A stretch of 64,000 nucleotides of DNA from Cryptomeria japonica. Taxonomy: Eukaryota > Streptophyta > Pinopsida > Cupressales > Cupressaceae. This document shows positions 1 through 11,079 of the stretch, one piece after another; the first letter of the stretch is position 1; each line of letters opens with the position of its first letter. The DNA is taken from NCBI RefSeq assembly GCF_030272615.1, contig NC_081414.1, positions 310,943,664 through 311,007,663 of the forward strand, read 5' to 3'. The notes under the pieces are model-generated. The model searched no databases and was not told the origin of the DNA. It saw nothing but the letters and a program-made list of their open reading frames with translations. Position numbers and translations under genes: made by a program.

Positions 1-949
1 GTCTTGCTTCTGCAATACTTAGCAATATGACCTATTTTGTTGCATGCATAACATGTAACATTGTTCTTCTGAATTGCTTTGACATATCTGATATCATTTC
101 TTGACCTACAATGATTAGCAAAATGCCCAAAATTTCCACATGAATGAAATTTAACAGTCATTCTACAATCTTCTGATCTATGGCCATATTTCTTGCAATT
201 TGTGCATTGACTGGGAACAAAATTATAGTTTTGATCTTTACTTCTACATTGTTTAGCCATATGCCCAAATTTATTGGAAAAAAAACATCTACCATTGAAT
301 TTATAAGCATTAGATTGCCTTACCGGTTTCCTCTGTTCTGATGAGTTCTGTATACCTGTTGTCTGATCTTCATTTGCAGTACTGGAGCTTTCACCTTGTA
401 CAAATCCAAGTCCTCTAGAATCATCAATTTGTCTTTGTCTTTTCAATAAGTCATCCAACTATGTAACACTAGTCCTAAACTTTTCTTTATACTCGCAGTA
501 GTCAGATCATCTCTCAAAATAGTTATTTGTCTTTCAAGTTCTTGTTCATTGTTCTGGGAGTGTGCCAAATCAGTTCTCAACAAATTATTCTCATAAGTCA
601 ATTTGCCACATTCATCAAATTTGTTCTTTAGAGATATGACAAGATTATCTTCCTTCTTCTTTCTATCTTCAATATCTTTTGACAACCTCATAGTCAGATC
701 TTGCATTTCATTCTTCATGAGCATGTTTGCTCGACTTAGTTTCTGACATTGTTCCTTAAGATAATTCTTCTCCTCATCATCCGATTTTTGCAAAGGTTAT
801 TTTCTCTTGGCTTGAGCAGATGATAACCTTTCTTGCAGGATAAGAATGAATTCATTTTCAAAATTCAATTCTTCTTGTAATTTCCAGTTCTTCATCCTTT
901 CAACATCATAATCCTCAAGAGCCATCTCAAGTTGCTTCTCCATAGCCAT
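1..949 (-). pseudogene. gag-like coiled-coil and zinc-knuckle protein of an LTR element, broken, runs off the window
   Basis: A nucleocapsid-type protein that would package retrotransposon RNA in cytoplasmic particles. It starts at the ATG whose complement is at 947-949 (MAMEKQLEMAL), 61 bases after the primer-binding site. The first 170 residues are heptad-like and rich in E, K and L (coiled coil). Below about position 310 there are four zinc-knuckle-like repeats; the best is CYACNKIGHIAKYC, and others have lost cysteines. The frame breaks by stop near 443 and 794, shifts near 475, and shifts again at a T run near 280. The closest relative in the window is the gag of element C (35982-37076), which shares the coiled coil, the four knuckles and the KNNVTCYACNKIGHIAK segment. 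No protease or reverse transcriptase is visible before the edge, so autonomy cannot be judged. Confidence 0.75.
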
Positions 950-1009
950 GTTCAAGGATTCTGGTTTCAGGATCTTCCTCAAGCTATTAAACTTCTTCCG
1001 TGGTACCAA

Positions 1010-1021
1010 GCTCTGATACCA
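1010..1021 (-). other. Primer-binding site (initiator-Met tRNA)
   Basis: Read on the minus strand this is TGGTATCAGAGC, the complement of the plant initiator-Met tRNA 3' end. It lies two bases inside the LTR end, as is usual, and sets the minus orientation of the element. Confidence 0.88.
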
Positions 1022-1023
1022 AT

Positions 1024-1926
1024 TGTTTGAATCCAATAACACTAAGAGGGGGGGGGGGGGTGAATTGGTGTTCCATCGGTATGAACAATTTTTATCCTTT
1101 TATACCATACACATATAAACCGGTAAATAAATAAACATATAACAAGAAGCAAATAAACCATCCACATAAATGAACACCATAACACACAAATTTTATATGT
1201 GGAAAACCTCAAAGAGGAAAAACCATGGTGGGATTTGTGACCCACAATATCAGTTCACTGGCCATATGAAAAGATATTACATATAATAGGGGCCTGCACA
1301 TGCAGGAAGGCACACTGCCTAGATCATATTGCTCATCAGTAAAGAGCCTCATTGACTACAAGCTTTCTGCTAAAGTAAATTACTAAAAATTAACTCAAGA
1401 ATGCATTTGCTATGCCAAATAGAGTTCTGGTTCTGGCTCTGCTCTGTATTGGTTCATAAACCCTGAACTACTATCGGTATCTCTTCTCTTCCAAGAATGC
1501 TTTGCCAAGCTATCTACAGATCATTGCATGATATAACATTTACATATAAAATGATCTTCATACATATATTTCACATTATACAGTTCTGCTATATTCTCCT
1601 ATATCCACACATTTCATATCTTTCAAAATAATTTAGTAGACTGACCTATATACCCATTACAAATAATATGCCTTATGTCGTCTTACAATATATTTACAAA
1701 AGATATTCAATGTCGGTCTTGACAATAATTACAAAATGATTCATTAAGTAAATCCTCTTTGATGTTGGCTTCCAATGAAGTATTGATGCTGGTGTTGGTG
1801 TAGCCCCGAATGCTCCAAAGCCGGTATCTGTCGGTATATGCCTCCTAGTACCGGTACATGAATTCCATATGGTCTTGTTGCCATCAATGACAACAAAATG
1901 AATCCAATGAGTATCAATTGCCAATA
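1024..1926 (-). mobile_element. 5' LTR of the minus-strand element (about 903 bp)
   Basis: On the minus strand it runs from a TGTTGGC-like start (now TATTGGC) to CAAACA beside the primer-binding site. It has the family hallmark of a C-rich run followed by TCTTAGTG close to its 3' end (1040-1060 on plus), and a TTGTCATTGATG motif near its 5' end (around 1880). The downstream LTR is outside the window, so the target duplication (GGATT expected at 1927-1931) cannot be checked. It interrupts a gypsy protease reading frame that resumes at 1927. Confidence 0.8.
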
Positions 1927-2513
1927 GGATTCAATATGAACATAAGTTGTTATTAAGTGAGCAATGTTTGGTGAAATTAAAAAATTGGGAATTATCAGGA
2001 TAAAGTCTTGTGTGATATTATGCCTATGGATATTTGTCATCTTTTGTTGGGTAGACCTTGGAAGTTTGATAGATAGGCAGTACATGATGGGAGGAAGAAT
2101 ACATACACTATTGTAGCCAAATAGATGAAGCAAACCTTGTTGCCTTTGGAGGAACCTTTGAAGAATAAAGTCTGTATGAATGCTAGAATTTGTTTGGTAG
2201 ATGGAAGGAAATTCCTAGATAGATTGAGACATGACAATGTGTTTTTTGCCTTGATTCATAAGAAGATCAATAATCCAGAGCATGAAGAGGAACAAATAGA
2301 AGAGATAAAAGATTTGATGAGAGATACGAAGACATCATTTTAGATAATGTACCTGATGGATTGCCACCTATGCGAAGTATCAATCATTGCATGTACCTGG
2401 TTCCTAGAGCTAGTTTTCCTAACAAAGTTGCACACCGAATGAAACTAACAAAGAATGAAGAACTAAATAGACAAGTGAAAGAGTTTTTGAAGAAAGGTTT
2501 GATCAAGCAAAGT
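1927..2513 (+). pseudogene. Gypsy pol: protease C-terminus and reverse-transcriptase N-terminus
   Basis: The translation contains DKVLCDIMPMDICHLLLGRP followed by a W-K-F-D segment and AVHDGRKNTYTIVAK, the C-terminal end of the retropepsin and linker of Ty3/gypsy elements. Then, after a frameshift around 2325, comes the RT entry segment with LPPMRSINHCMYLVP and KEFLKKGLIKQS. Two TAG codons interrupt it near 2075 and 2125; the first sits where relatives have Gln. The catalytic Asp of the protease lies upstream and is lost. The frame is cut at 2513 by an inserted element and picks up again at 4138 with LSPCATLVVLTPKK. Confidence 0.85.
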
Positions 2514-4132
2514 GATGCAAAGATTCTTGGAGTTGCTCTCAGTCACCTAGTTGTCTTTCTTGTTCTTTCCAACCTTCTAACTCCTCAAGCCCATCCAATG
2601 GTACTTGGTAAGGGTTCTTCTAGTTAGACCTCCAAGGCCTAATCCAATTTGGATTTCCTCCAAGGTATATCCATAAATGTTTTACTACAACACTTCCTAT
2701 TGAGGATTCCACCTCAATCCCTATCACACCTTCCCAATGCTCCAACAACCTCTGCAAAGGATCCTTAATCACATACTTGTTCCATGAGTGTAAAATGAAG
2801 TTACACAATGTCTTTGGTGTCTTCTAAGGGATATACCACCTTTAAACCCATCAACAAGTCTTCTCAAGCTCACTTTTTCTATACCAAGCTCCAAACAGAC
2901 CTAATTCAATTAGGCCTCCTTTTATGGTTTTTAGGGATTAACTTCACATAGACCTACACAAGGCCCCAAATAAATTACATTTATGAGTACTCTTTTCCCA
3001 GGTACATATAATATTGAAGAATAACATCTGGGTTCTCCGTACACATGGGGTTTCTAGAACTGTCCTATATTTAAGGGTTTTAAGGCTACCTGGGTGACTT
3101 GCAAACTTGGCCTTAGAAATTTTCACTAGTCAAAACCTCTACGCAAAATAATCATGGATTATTTAAGGGAATTTAATAGGGTCTCCAACCATGTGTCAAC
3201 TTGGGCTCTACCAATCCATGTGTGCTAAGAAAACACACATCTTCTTCTATCCTACTCTCACCAACTCCTAGCTGTGAGCCTAGGGTATCATTGTAAAATC
3301 ACCACAAAGGTCTGCAAAGGCATGAAACCTACACTAAACATGTTTATAGACCCTAACCTAGAATTCCACTAGATTTCAACCGGTGCCATTAGTGGATGCT
3401 CAGGTTAGAGCCATTTTTTGCTTAAACCCTAGCCTACAAGGGTTTTGTACCTAGTTCACAGAGAATGGTTTGAATTTCTGCAACCAGACACACTCAAACC
3501 TTATAATATACCTTGATGGAAAGAAGATTCACCTATCCTTCATTCCCTATAGGTATATTCCTCTGTCAGGTCTGTACTAGACCGTACAACACAACAAAAG
3601 CAAAGAAAAATAGTGAAAGGCGATGTAAAAACAAGGTTTTTGCTTACAAACAAAACTTTCTTTGCATTCCAACTCTTCCAAACTATACAATGACATTGTC
3701 TTTGTCTTTTAACAACATGATTTAGTTGGTTAGAACCAAATTCTTCACTGCCAACAACATAAAGTGTAACTTTTTGCAATGGTTCAAATGTTGCTTAGCA
3801 TTTTTACATCTTTTTGATCCTTAGGATGCAACCTTGTACTCAAGTGTACTCCAAGGCTCGAAAGGCCCTCTATGCATTCTAAGAAACCTAAAACAATGCA
3901 TTACACCCTTATTACACGATGACTCTATTTTTAGAGTAGTGCACCTGTGAACAACATCAACATTACATCTTTCTAGGATATCAACATTCTGAATACAACA
4001 AAAGCTTGGACAACTCAACCATGACTTCATTAAGTCCCAAATGTTTGGTCCACTTATTACAACATGAAAGACAACATAAAAGTATTAAAAACAAACCAAA
4101 ATTTGCATGTAGTGATAGGTGTCCTGCACCAG
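2514..4132. mobile_element. Unclassified 1.6-kb insertion in the gypsy RT, target duplication AAAGT
   Basis: The RT frame reads GLIKQS up to 2513 and resumes with LSPCA at 4138. AAAGT occurs at 2509-2513 and again at 4133-4137, so removing one copy plus 2514-4132 rejoins the frame exactly. The ends are not TG...CA. The left end (TGATGCAAAG, taking one duplicated base) and the reverse complement of the right end (TGGTGCAGGA) are loosely similar, hinting at short inverted repeats. I see no transposase, reverse transcriptase, poly-A or tRNA-primed signal inside; short ORFs look random. It may be a non-autonomous DNA transposon or a truncated element of another class. Confidence 0.7.
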
Positions 4133-4137
4133 AAAGT

Positions 4138-4197
4138 CTAAGCCCTTGTGCAACACTAGTAGTATTAACACCTAAGAAGAATGGAGCATGGAGAATG
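4138..4197 (+). pseudogene. Gypsy RT fragment between two insertions
   Basis: Twenty codons reading LSPCATLVVLTPKKNGAWRM match the segment of gypsy reverse transcriptases before the first catalytic Asp. The left neighbour is the 1.6-kb insertion and the right neighbour is the solo LTR at 4198. The frame continues unbroken at 5287 with CTDSRAINK once the LTR and one duplication are discounted. Confidence 0.88.
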
Positions 4198-5281
4198 TGA
4201 TGGGCTTGAAAAGTACTGAGAGGGCGGGGGGGTGAATCAGTGACACCAAATAAAACACTACTTCATACACTAACCAGTAGATGAAATTAACAAAGCTTTT
4301 AAACACAATGCATGCAATCCAAAATGATATAACAACATCCACAAAAAGTAAAGCATCCACCATAACACAAGTGTTTATATGTGGAAAATCCAAATACGTA
4401 AAAACCACGGTGAGATGGAACTCACAAGTTAACTATCTGCAGTAATAGATAACTGACATGTTAAGGTCAACAAAGTTTTGTGCTAGGAGCGAATCTTGTT
4501 AGAGATCCCAAAGCTTGATTAGAAGCTTAAACCCTGTTAAGAGTAGTACCTTGTTAGGAGTAACCTTGTTGGAGGATTTAAGAATCCAAACTAATGGATC
4601 ACCTTGTTAGAGGATTTATACATTGAAGCTTGTTAGAGCTTACTCGGTTAAGGGATTTGATTACGTTGTAATGGTTAGAAAACAACAAGAATGGTTTGAT
4701 CTGTTCTGAGTAGCTCAATACTTGCTTGATTAGATCCTTCTAAGTACATTCAACACTGCTCTTCAACACACTCTTCATCTTAACACTTATTGCTTTTCAA
4801 CAAAAACTTTTACTCTTTATGCATACCATATTATAAAAAAGATTTACTGAGATGTCAATATATATAGACATTCAGATTTCATGTCGGCTTAAGGAAATCA
4901 TGACATAATTTCCTAGGTGCAGTGTATCTAGACAAGTGATCATAACTCATCACAAAAATTACCACCAAGTAGTCGGTGTTGGTAGCTCATCACAAAAATC
5001 AACAAATACCGGTTGGAACAATTAATACCTGTTTGAATAAAACATATGAACCGTTGTCCTTGAGTCTCTGCTTGATCTCCATCTTGATCTTCATCTTGAT
5101 GCCGACTTAGTATAACCATAGGTTGTCTCTTATGCACATACCAGTTGACACAAAGTACCGGTTATAGATAAACCTCTAACATACTGGTTGACAATGTATC
5201 AATATAATCATATGTGTGTGAGAGAGTGTTTCATCAATGACAACAAGTGATGAATTCATTACAATCATCATCAAGCCAACA
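4198..5281 (-). mobile_element. Solo LTR (1,084 bp) inside the gypsy RT, target duplication GAATG
   Basis: It begins TGATGGGCTTGA at 4198 and ends CAAGCCAACA at 5281, flanked by GAATG at 4193-4197 and 5282-5286. The C-rich run next to TCTCAGTA (read on minus, about 4220-4240) and the TTGTCATTGATG motif near 5235-5246 mark it as the same broad LTR group as those at 1024, 9017, 35125 and 49157, minus orientation. No primer-binding site or polypurine tract adjoins it, so it is a recombination-derived solo LTR. Confidence 0.92.
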
Positions 5282-6400
5282 GAATGTGTACTGATTCCAG
5301 AGCAATAAACAAGATCACAGTGAAATACCGTTTTCCTTTGCCTAGGATGGATGACATAATGGACTGTTTGAGTGGAGTGAAATACTATACAAAGATAAAT
5401 TTGAAGATTGGATATCATCAGATTAGGATTAGAGAAGGAGATGAGTGGAAGACAACATTCAAGACAAATGAAGGACTGATGAATGGTTGGTGATGCCTTT
5501 TGGGTTACCTAATGCACCGAGTACTTTCACGAGGCTAATGAGTGAGGTATTGATGAAATTATTAGGTAAGTTTGTTATTGTATATTTGGATGACATTTTG
5601 ATTTTCAGTAAGACAAAAGAGGATCATTTATTGCAATTGAGACAAGTTTTGTAGAGGTTGAGAGAAGAGAAGTTGATGATAAATATCAAGAAGTGTACTT
5701 TCATGAATCATGAATTAGTCTATTTGGGATTTGTGATATCTGAGGATGGTTTGAAGATGGACCCTGAGAAAGTAAAATTAATTATTGAGTAGCGTACACT
5801 GAAAAGCATTGGAGAGGTAAAATCATTTCATGGATTGGCTAGTTTCTACTGGAAGTTCATCAGAAATTTCAGTTTAGTTTGTAACCCTATGACTGATACT
5901 ATGAGAGGAGATCAGAAGGAATTCAAGTGGACCACCAGAGTAAACAAAAGTTTTGAACTGTTGAAGCAGAAAGTGACTGAGCAGCCTATGTTAGCTCTAC
6001 CTGATTTCAATAAAGTATTTCAAGTGGATTGTGATGCAAGTGGAACAACAATAGGAGCAGACTTGAGTCAGGAAGGGAGAACAATAGCTTATTTCAATGA
6101 GAAATTGAATGATGCCCGAAGGAGATATTCAATGTATGATCAGGAGATTTATGCCATAGGTCAAGCCTTGAAGAAGTGGAGACATTACCTATTTCCTAAG
6201 GAGTTTGTGTTGTATACAGATCATCAAGCTTTGCAGTATTTGAACAGTTAGAGTAAGTTGAATCAGAGACATATGAGATGGGTAGATTTATTGCAGAGTT
6301 ACACCTTCGTGTTGAAGCATAGAAGTGGAAAATCTAACAAAGTTGCTGATGCATTGAGTAGGAGAAGGAATTTGTTGACAGAGATGAGAGTGAAAGTATT
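5282..6400 (+). pseudogene. Gypsy reverse transcriptase (catalytic part) and RNase H
   Basis: Copies element RNA into DNA and degrades the RNA strand. Visible landmarks are [20 protein letters not shown] near 5287, [12 protein letters not shown] near 5493, the catalytic YLDDILIFS near 5582, YLGFVISEDGLKMDPEKV near 5721, then the RNase H core VDCDASGTTIGADLSQEGR near 6026, a YDQEIYAI segment and YTDHQALQYL. Stops near 5653, 5792 and 6250 and frameshifts near 5490 and 5800 disable it. Two of the stops (QVL*RLR and LNS*SKL) are where relatives have Gln, and one (IE*RT) where they have Trp. The RT catalytic Asp pair itself survives. Confidence 0.9.
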
Positions 6401-7850
6401 GGGATTTGAGGAATTGAAGACTTTGTATGATGATGACCCGAATTTTGCAGAACCTTGGAAAGCATGTAGAGAACTAGTTATGGTAGATAGAAGAAAGTGT
6501 TTGGATTACTTCATTCAAGATGGGATGTTATTCAAAGGGGTTCGGTTGTGCGTACCTAAGAGTTCTATGATGGAGAATCTGATAAATTAGAAACACAGTG
6601 GAGGATTGGTTGGACATTTTGGTATTGACAAAATAATAGCATTGGTGAGTGAGCAGTACTTTTGGCCCCAGATTCATAAGGATGTTAAGAAATATGTGCA
6701 AAGTTGTAGAGTTTGTCAAGTTTGAAAGGGTAGTAGTCAAAATATGGGATTGTATAACCCTTTGAGAGTACCGGTAAGACCTTGGGAGGATATAAGCAAG
6801 TATTCTGTACTTGGATTGCCTAAAACACTAAGAGGGAATGATTCTATATTTGTGGTTGTGGATAGATTCTCGAAGATGGGTCATTTCATACCTTGTAAGA
6901 AGACATCAGATGCATTACATTTAGCAGACCTATTTTTCAGGGAAGTGGTGAGATTGCATGGATTACCTAAGAGCATAGTTTTCAAACAAAGACAATAATT
7001 TTGTTGGCTATTTTTGGAGAACACTTTGGAAGAAGATGAAGACAGATTTGAAGTTTAGTTCTATTTTTCATCCATAGACTGATGGATAGACAAAAGTAGT
7101 TAACCGAAGCTTGGCAAACTTGTTGAGATGTTTAGTTGGAGATAAAAACGGAAGTTGGGATTTGATTCTTGCACAAGGAGAGTTTGCCTACAAAAATTTA
7201 GTAAATAGGAGTACCAGAAGAATACCTTTTAAGATTATCATCAAAGTGCATCCTAGAGGTATATCAAAATTGAGAGACATTAGCAGTGAAGACTGGAGAA
7301 GTTTAGAAGTAGAAGACTTTCTAGATTTCATGGTAGCCTTGCATATTCAGGTTAAGTAGCACTTGGAAGACATGAACAACAAGTATAATGAGAAGGTGGA
7401 CGAGAAGAGGAGACATAAGGAATTTGAAGTTGGTGATGAAGTGATGGTATATCTGAGAAAAGAAAGATTCTCAGTTGGAACTTATAACAGATTGCAGATG
7501 AAATTTTTTAGACCTTGTAGGATTTTGAGGAAGTTTAGTTTTGGAAATGCATATGAAGTGGAGTTACCAGATGGTCTAAGTATTTCATCCATGTTTAACA
7601 TTGTAGATCTTCATGAGTATCATGAACCAGAATTCAGTGAGGACATTATTGCAGACTTGGAGAAATAGTTACCTCAGAAGGAACCATATCAGATTGAAGA
7701 AGTTTTGGACAGTAGGATTGTGCGTAGTACCCAGAGCATTCAGTATAAGGAGTATCTTATGAAGTGGAAGGACATACCAGTTGAAGATTCATCTTGGATT
7801 TCTCAGGTAGAGGTAGAATGTCTTGGTTTCCCTTTAACCCCAACAAAGTG
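6401..7850 (+). pseudogene. Gypsy integrase with C-terminal chromodomain
   Basis: Would insert element DNA into chromatin. An HHCC zinc-binding region (KHSGGLVGHFGIDK ... CRVCQ) lies at 6591-6725, followed by the core with [17 protein letters not shown] near 6854. The usual MDF before VLGLPKT is KYS here, so the first catalytic Asp is lost. The SDRD segment is broken by a frameshift near 6980, and FHP*TDGQT near 7068 has a stop where Gln is expected. The C-terminus has KYNEKVDEKRRHKEFEVGD, then a chromodomain at 7680-7832 (PYQIEEVLDSR, YLMKWKDIP, SSWI). A chromodomain is known from chromoviruses, where it guides integration to marked chromatin; here it is only a fossil. Confidence 0.88.
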
Positions 7851-7882
7851 AGAGGCTCACTTTTTCAATAACCCCAGATGTC

Positions 7883-8677
7883 TGATGCAGGAGCATCCCC
7901 GGTTCATAGCAATCTTGCATCAACCAAAAATATTTTCCTTTATGTTTTGCTTTTTGTTTGCAGTTTTAACATTTATTTATGTGTCCCAGTTTTGGCTCAC
8001 TAGATCCTATGGAGTTGGATTATACTTAAAGAATTGATCATCTTTCTTATTTCCAGACCACATCGCATTTGGATTATTTTTCGGTAAGTTATCACTATCG
8101 GTTTCCTTTTATCAGTTGACAGTTTTGTGTTATCGGTTGCATGGACCTATTTTGGTGATCTACCGAAACCCCTTCTAAAGCTTTCGGAGCCTTGGGAATT
8201 GATTCCGATGTTCCTTGGCATGTGGCCGACCTTTTCCCATGATCTACATTTCATCCTTTGGATTTTCTGAAGGAATCTCTTGGCAGAGGTCGACCTTGTT
8301 GGCTTTACACATTAGGTCTTGTTCTTCAGTTTTTGATCCCTTTTTTGGGCTGACCGGATCCTTTGGATCGCATATATAATTTTAATTGCATATTAGAATG
8401 TATCAATTGAAGAATCATGTAGCTAGACTGAGCGTAGAAGATAGATCTTAAGATTAAAGGTCCCGGTTGTGACCTATTATGTACTTTGAGCATGTTCTAG
8501 TAGGCTTGTGAGCCGATTATGCTGTAAACCGGTTGTTACCATTGTAATCAATTTTGATGTTATAATAGAATCTGTTCTACATTGCCTCCATCATATCTTT
8601 GTTTTTCTGTTGTGTTACTCTTGTTGACCGGTCCAGATTGATCTCTTTGAGGTCCCTCCTAATTGGTGACTGCTTCA
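7883..8677 (+). mobile_element. Probable 3' LTR of the gypsy element (about 795 bp)
   Basis: It starts TGATGCAGGAGC shortly after the chromodomain end and is assigned to end at GACTGCTTCA. A TATA-like GCATATATAA lies near 8370. With no second copy in the window both ends are estimates. Confidence 0.5.
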
Positions 8678-8689
8678 TTGAAATCCTTA

Positions 8690-11062
8690 GGAATATTTGT
8701 TTCTAAATCAAATTCTCTCATCTAATATGCAGTCAACTTGGATTATCCTTTCTTTCTGGCCTCAAAATTGTCTTTTAGACCTACCCAAAAGTCTTACAAT
8801 GTAGGTATATGTGCCTCTCATATGTAAGCAACATCATTCGTTTTAATTTACCAAATGGATCATATCGTTGCCAAGCATAGAAAAACTCTTTGAGACATAA
8901 GTCTTGTAGCTCATGAATTGTTGTTTTTGTTATCTACAAGTTGTGTCACTTGTAATGTTTTAGGACAATTGGGAATGTTACCCCCAATTTATGCTTTTGA
9001 GTCATGAGGGCTTGAATGTTGGAATCCAAGAACACTGAGAGGGGGAAGTGAATCAATGTTCTATCGATATGATCAGTTTTAACCTTATTAAAACATGCAT
9101 ACACTAACCGGTATATCGGTACATATAGAATTGAAAGAAGTAAAGCAACCAATAAGACAATCACATAAATTAACACCATAATACAAAATTATACGTGGAA
9201 AACCTCAAAGAGAAAAAACCCCACAATATCAATTCATTGGCCATATGAAGAGATATTATAAAATATAAGGGGTCTGCACTTGTAGGAAGACTTACAACTT
9301 AGAGCACATTTCTTAATCACAAAAGGAGTCTCATTGACTACATATAAATCTAGACTACAATCTGAAGAAGTGTTGAACTGCAAAAGATAGAATCTCCTAT
9401 GCCTGAATATAGTTTTGGTTAAGCTCTGTCTGTTTTGGTCTAAACCCTAAACCCTTTACTAGAATAACCCTTACATAAATAACCTCACATACATGATCTC
9501 TCTGACATATTTCACATCATATCACATCCACATATTCCATAATCTCACATCTCCCATATCTTACACTTCTGTCAAAATGATCTAATCCAACTGACCTATA
9601 TACCATATACAATTTTTCATGCCTTATGTCAGCTTACAAAGATATTTATAATATCAAATTACATGTCGGCTAGATAACATAAATACATAAATATAAAAAA
9701 AATTGCCGATGCCGGATCCAAAGATGTCGGCCTCCAATACCGATAACCAACCAAAGAAATCCTTCCATCCTGCCGGTGCCGGTGCCGGTGAAGTGTCTAC
9801 TAGTGAAGTGTGTGCTGGTACACAACTGAACCAAAATACCATGTTGCCATCAATGACAACATAGTGAAACCAACCAATTGAGTGTCAATTGCCAAAATTG
9901 AACTCCTATAATTTATCTTGAATACTCTAAAAGAATAATCATGTTGCTACAATAGCGAGGGTGAAGAAAGGGGTTACCAGTGAATCCGCTCAATCAGATG
10001 TAGGTAGATCATTGGTTGTAGATGAACCGTGTTCCCCATTCTTAGATCAATTTCATTGCTTCAGTTAACAATGGATATCCCATATCACCTGTTAGTCTAC
10101 ATATAACTACAAATATGAATGCATCATTAATTCTTTTGAAATGGTTCTTGGCTACTTAGGAGGGCAACTCGGTCTAATACTCCTAAACTCTTTTCTCATT
10201 AGGTTCTTCTCCTAATCTTCCCATGGTATTCAATCTTAGATACACTCCACTCCTGCCCACTATCCATACCATGTATGAGGTCATGAAAAACCTTTTAGTT
10301 TGAATTACATTGCTTATTTGTTCATTAATATTATCTGATATAAGTTGTGCCCAATCAAAATAATCCTTTCGTTTGAGGATGGTGTAGATATAATGGTAAA
10401 TCCACAAGCAATAATGGTTCACATCCTCTTTTTTGAATGCCCTACTAAGCATGATGATCAGGTCACATGGGGCATCCTTGAAATCAGCCCCAAGGATATT
10501 GTCTGTTGCTTTCAAATCGAAGTTCCTTGGGTCATTGAGCCAGACCTAATTTATATTTTCCTTGTTGTTAGTCACATCCTTATTGAAGATTCAAACTTCT
10601 TCTTCCTCAATGGTTTGTAGCACCTTATCATACTAGTGTATTTCGAAGGTCATAGAAAGCATATCGTATGAGAGGTCCACCACTACATTGCCTTTTGTGT
10701 CTATACACCTCATGGTATTTTTTTCGTAGTGCTGAGCAATTGCCAAAATTAGTTTCGGTGACTAGAAAACTTGAGGGTATATTGTGGCCTCTACGAGCTT
10801 GGATCTCTTAATTCTCCTGTATGCAACATTGAGGTTCTTACCAAATTCTTCTTGTCTGATTGATTCAAGCTCAATGTGTCCTATATTTGTATCTATGACA
10901 AATTGTACCTCATTTTCAAACTTGGAGACCAACATTTGTCCTTGGTTACTTCATGGTAATATGAACCTTTTCCAATCTTATCTCGCTCCTTGTTTTCTTC
11001 CTCGAGGTCCCTATTGCTTCCCTAAGAATTCTTTAATCTGCAAAAGAAAATTCAGTTATTAG
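8690..11062 (-). pseudogene. Partner-family protein, copy 3 (decayed, split by a solo LTR)
   Basis: Read from 11062 down, in shifting frames: FENEVQFVIDTNIGHIELES, RRIKRSKLVEATIYPQVF, VVVDLSYDMLSMTFEI, YFDWAQLISDNINEQI, FFMTSYMVWIVGRSGVYLR, a NDAFIFVVI segment, FTGNPFLHPRY, and, after the solo LTR 9017-9897, a KLGVTFPIVLKHYK segment and FFYAWQRYDPFGKLKRM. The order and spacing of these blocks match the proteins at 16817-20913 and 62392-64000: beta-like P-x-V-F/Y, a helix after I/L-S-I/L, a long central helix pair, F-x-G-x-P-x-x-L/H-P-R/K-Y, then LEY/MEF. I do not recognise a named family. An aminotransferase-like plant mobile domain relationship is possible but unproven. The longest open piece is 10183-10515. 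Confidence 0.55.
9017..9897 (-). mobile_element. Solo LTR (881 bp), target duplication TTGAA
   Basis: It starts TGTTGGAATCCAAG and ends TTGCCAAAA, the mutated complement of a TTTTGGCAA (once TGTTGGCAA) LTR start. TTGAA flanks it at 9012-9016 and 9898-9902. A C-rich run and TCTCAGTG (minus strand) near 9040 and the TTGTCATTGATG motif near 9845-9860 tie it to the LTR at 1024. Neither primer-binding site nor polypurine tract adjoins it. Confidence 0.88.
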
Positions 11063-11079
11063 CACTTTGCTTGTTAAAA

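Larger units (their letters stand above)
1927..8677 (+). mobile_element. Ty3/gypsy chromovirus remnant, 3' two-thirds, with nested insertions
   Basis: In order on the plus strand: protease end, reverse transcriptase, RNase H, integrase, chromodomain and a probable 3' LTR. The 5' LTR, gag and protease start are missing, cut off by the element at the left edge. Two later insertions (2514-4132 and 4198-5281) split the reverse transcriptase. The chromodomain places it among plant chromoviruses. Many stops and a few frameshifts make it dead. Confidence 0.88.

Noticed and set aside
2044-2237. Minus-strand ORF opposite the gypsy protease
   Set aside because: Shadow of the plus-strand pol frame, which has clear homology.
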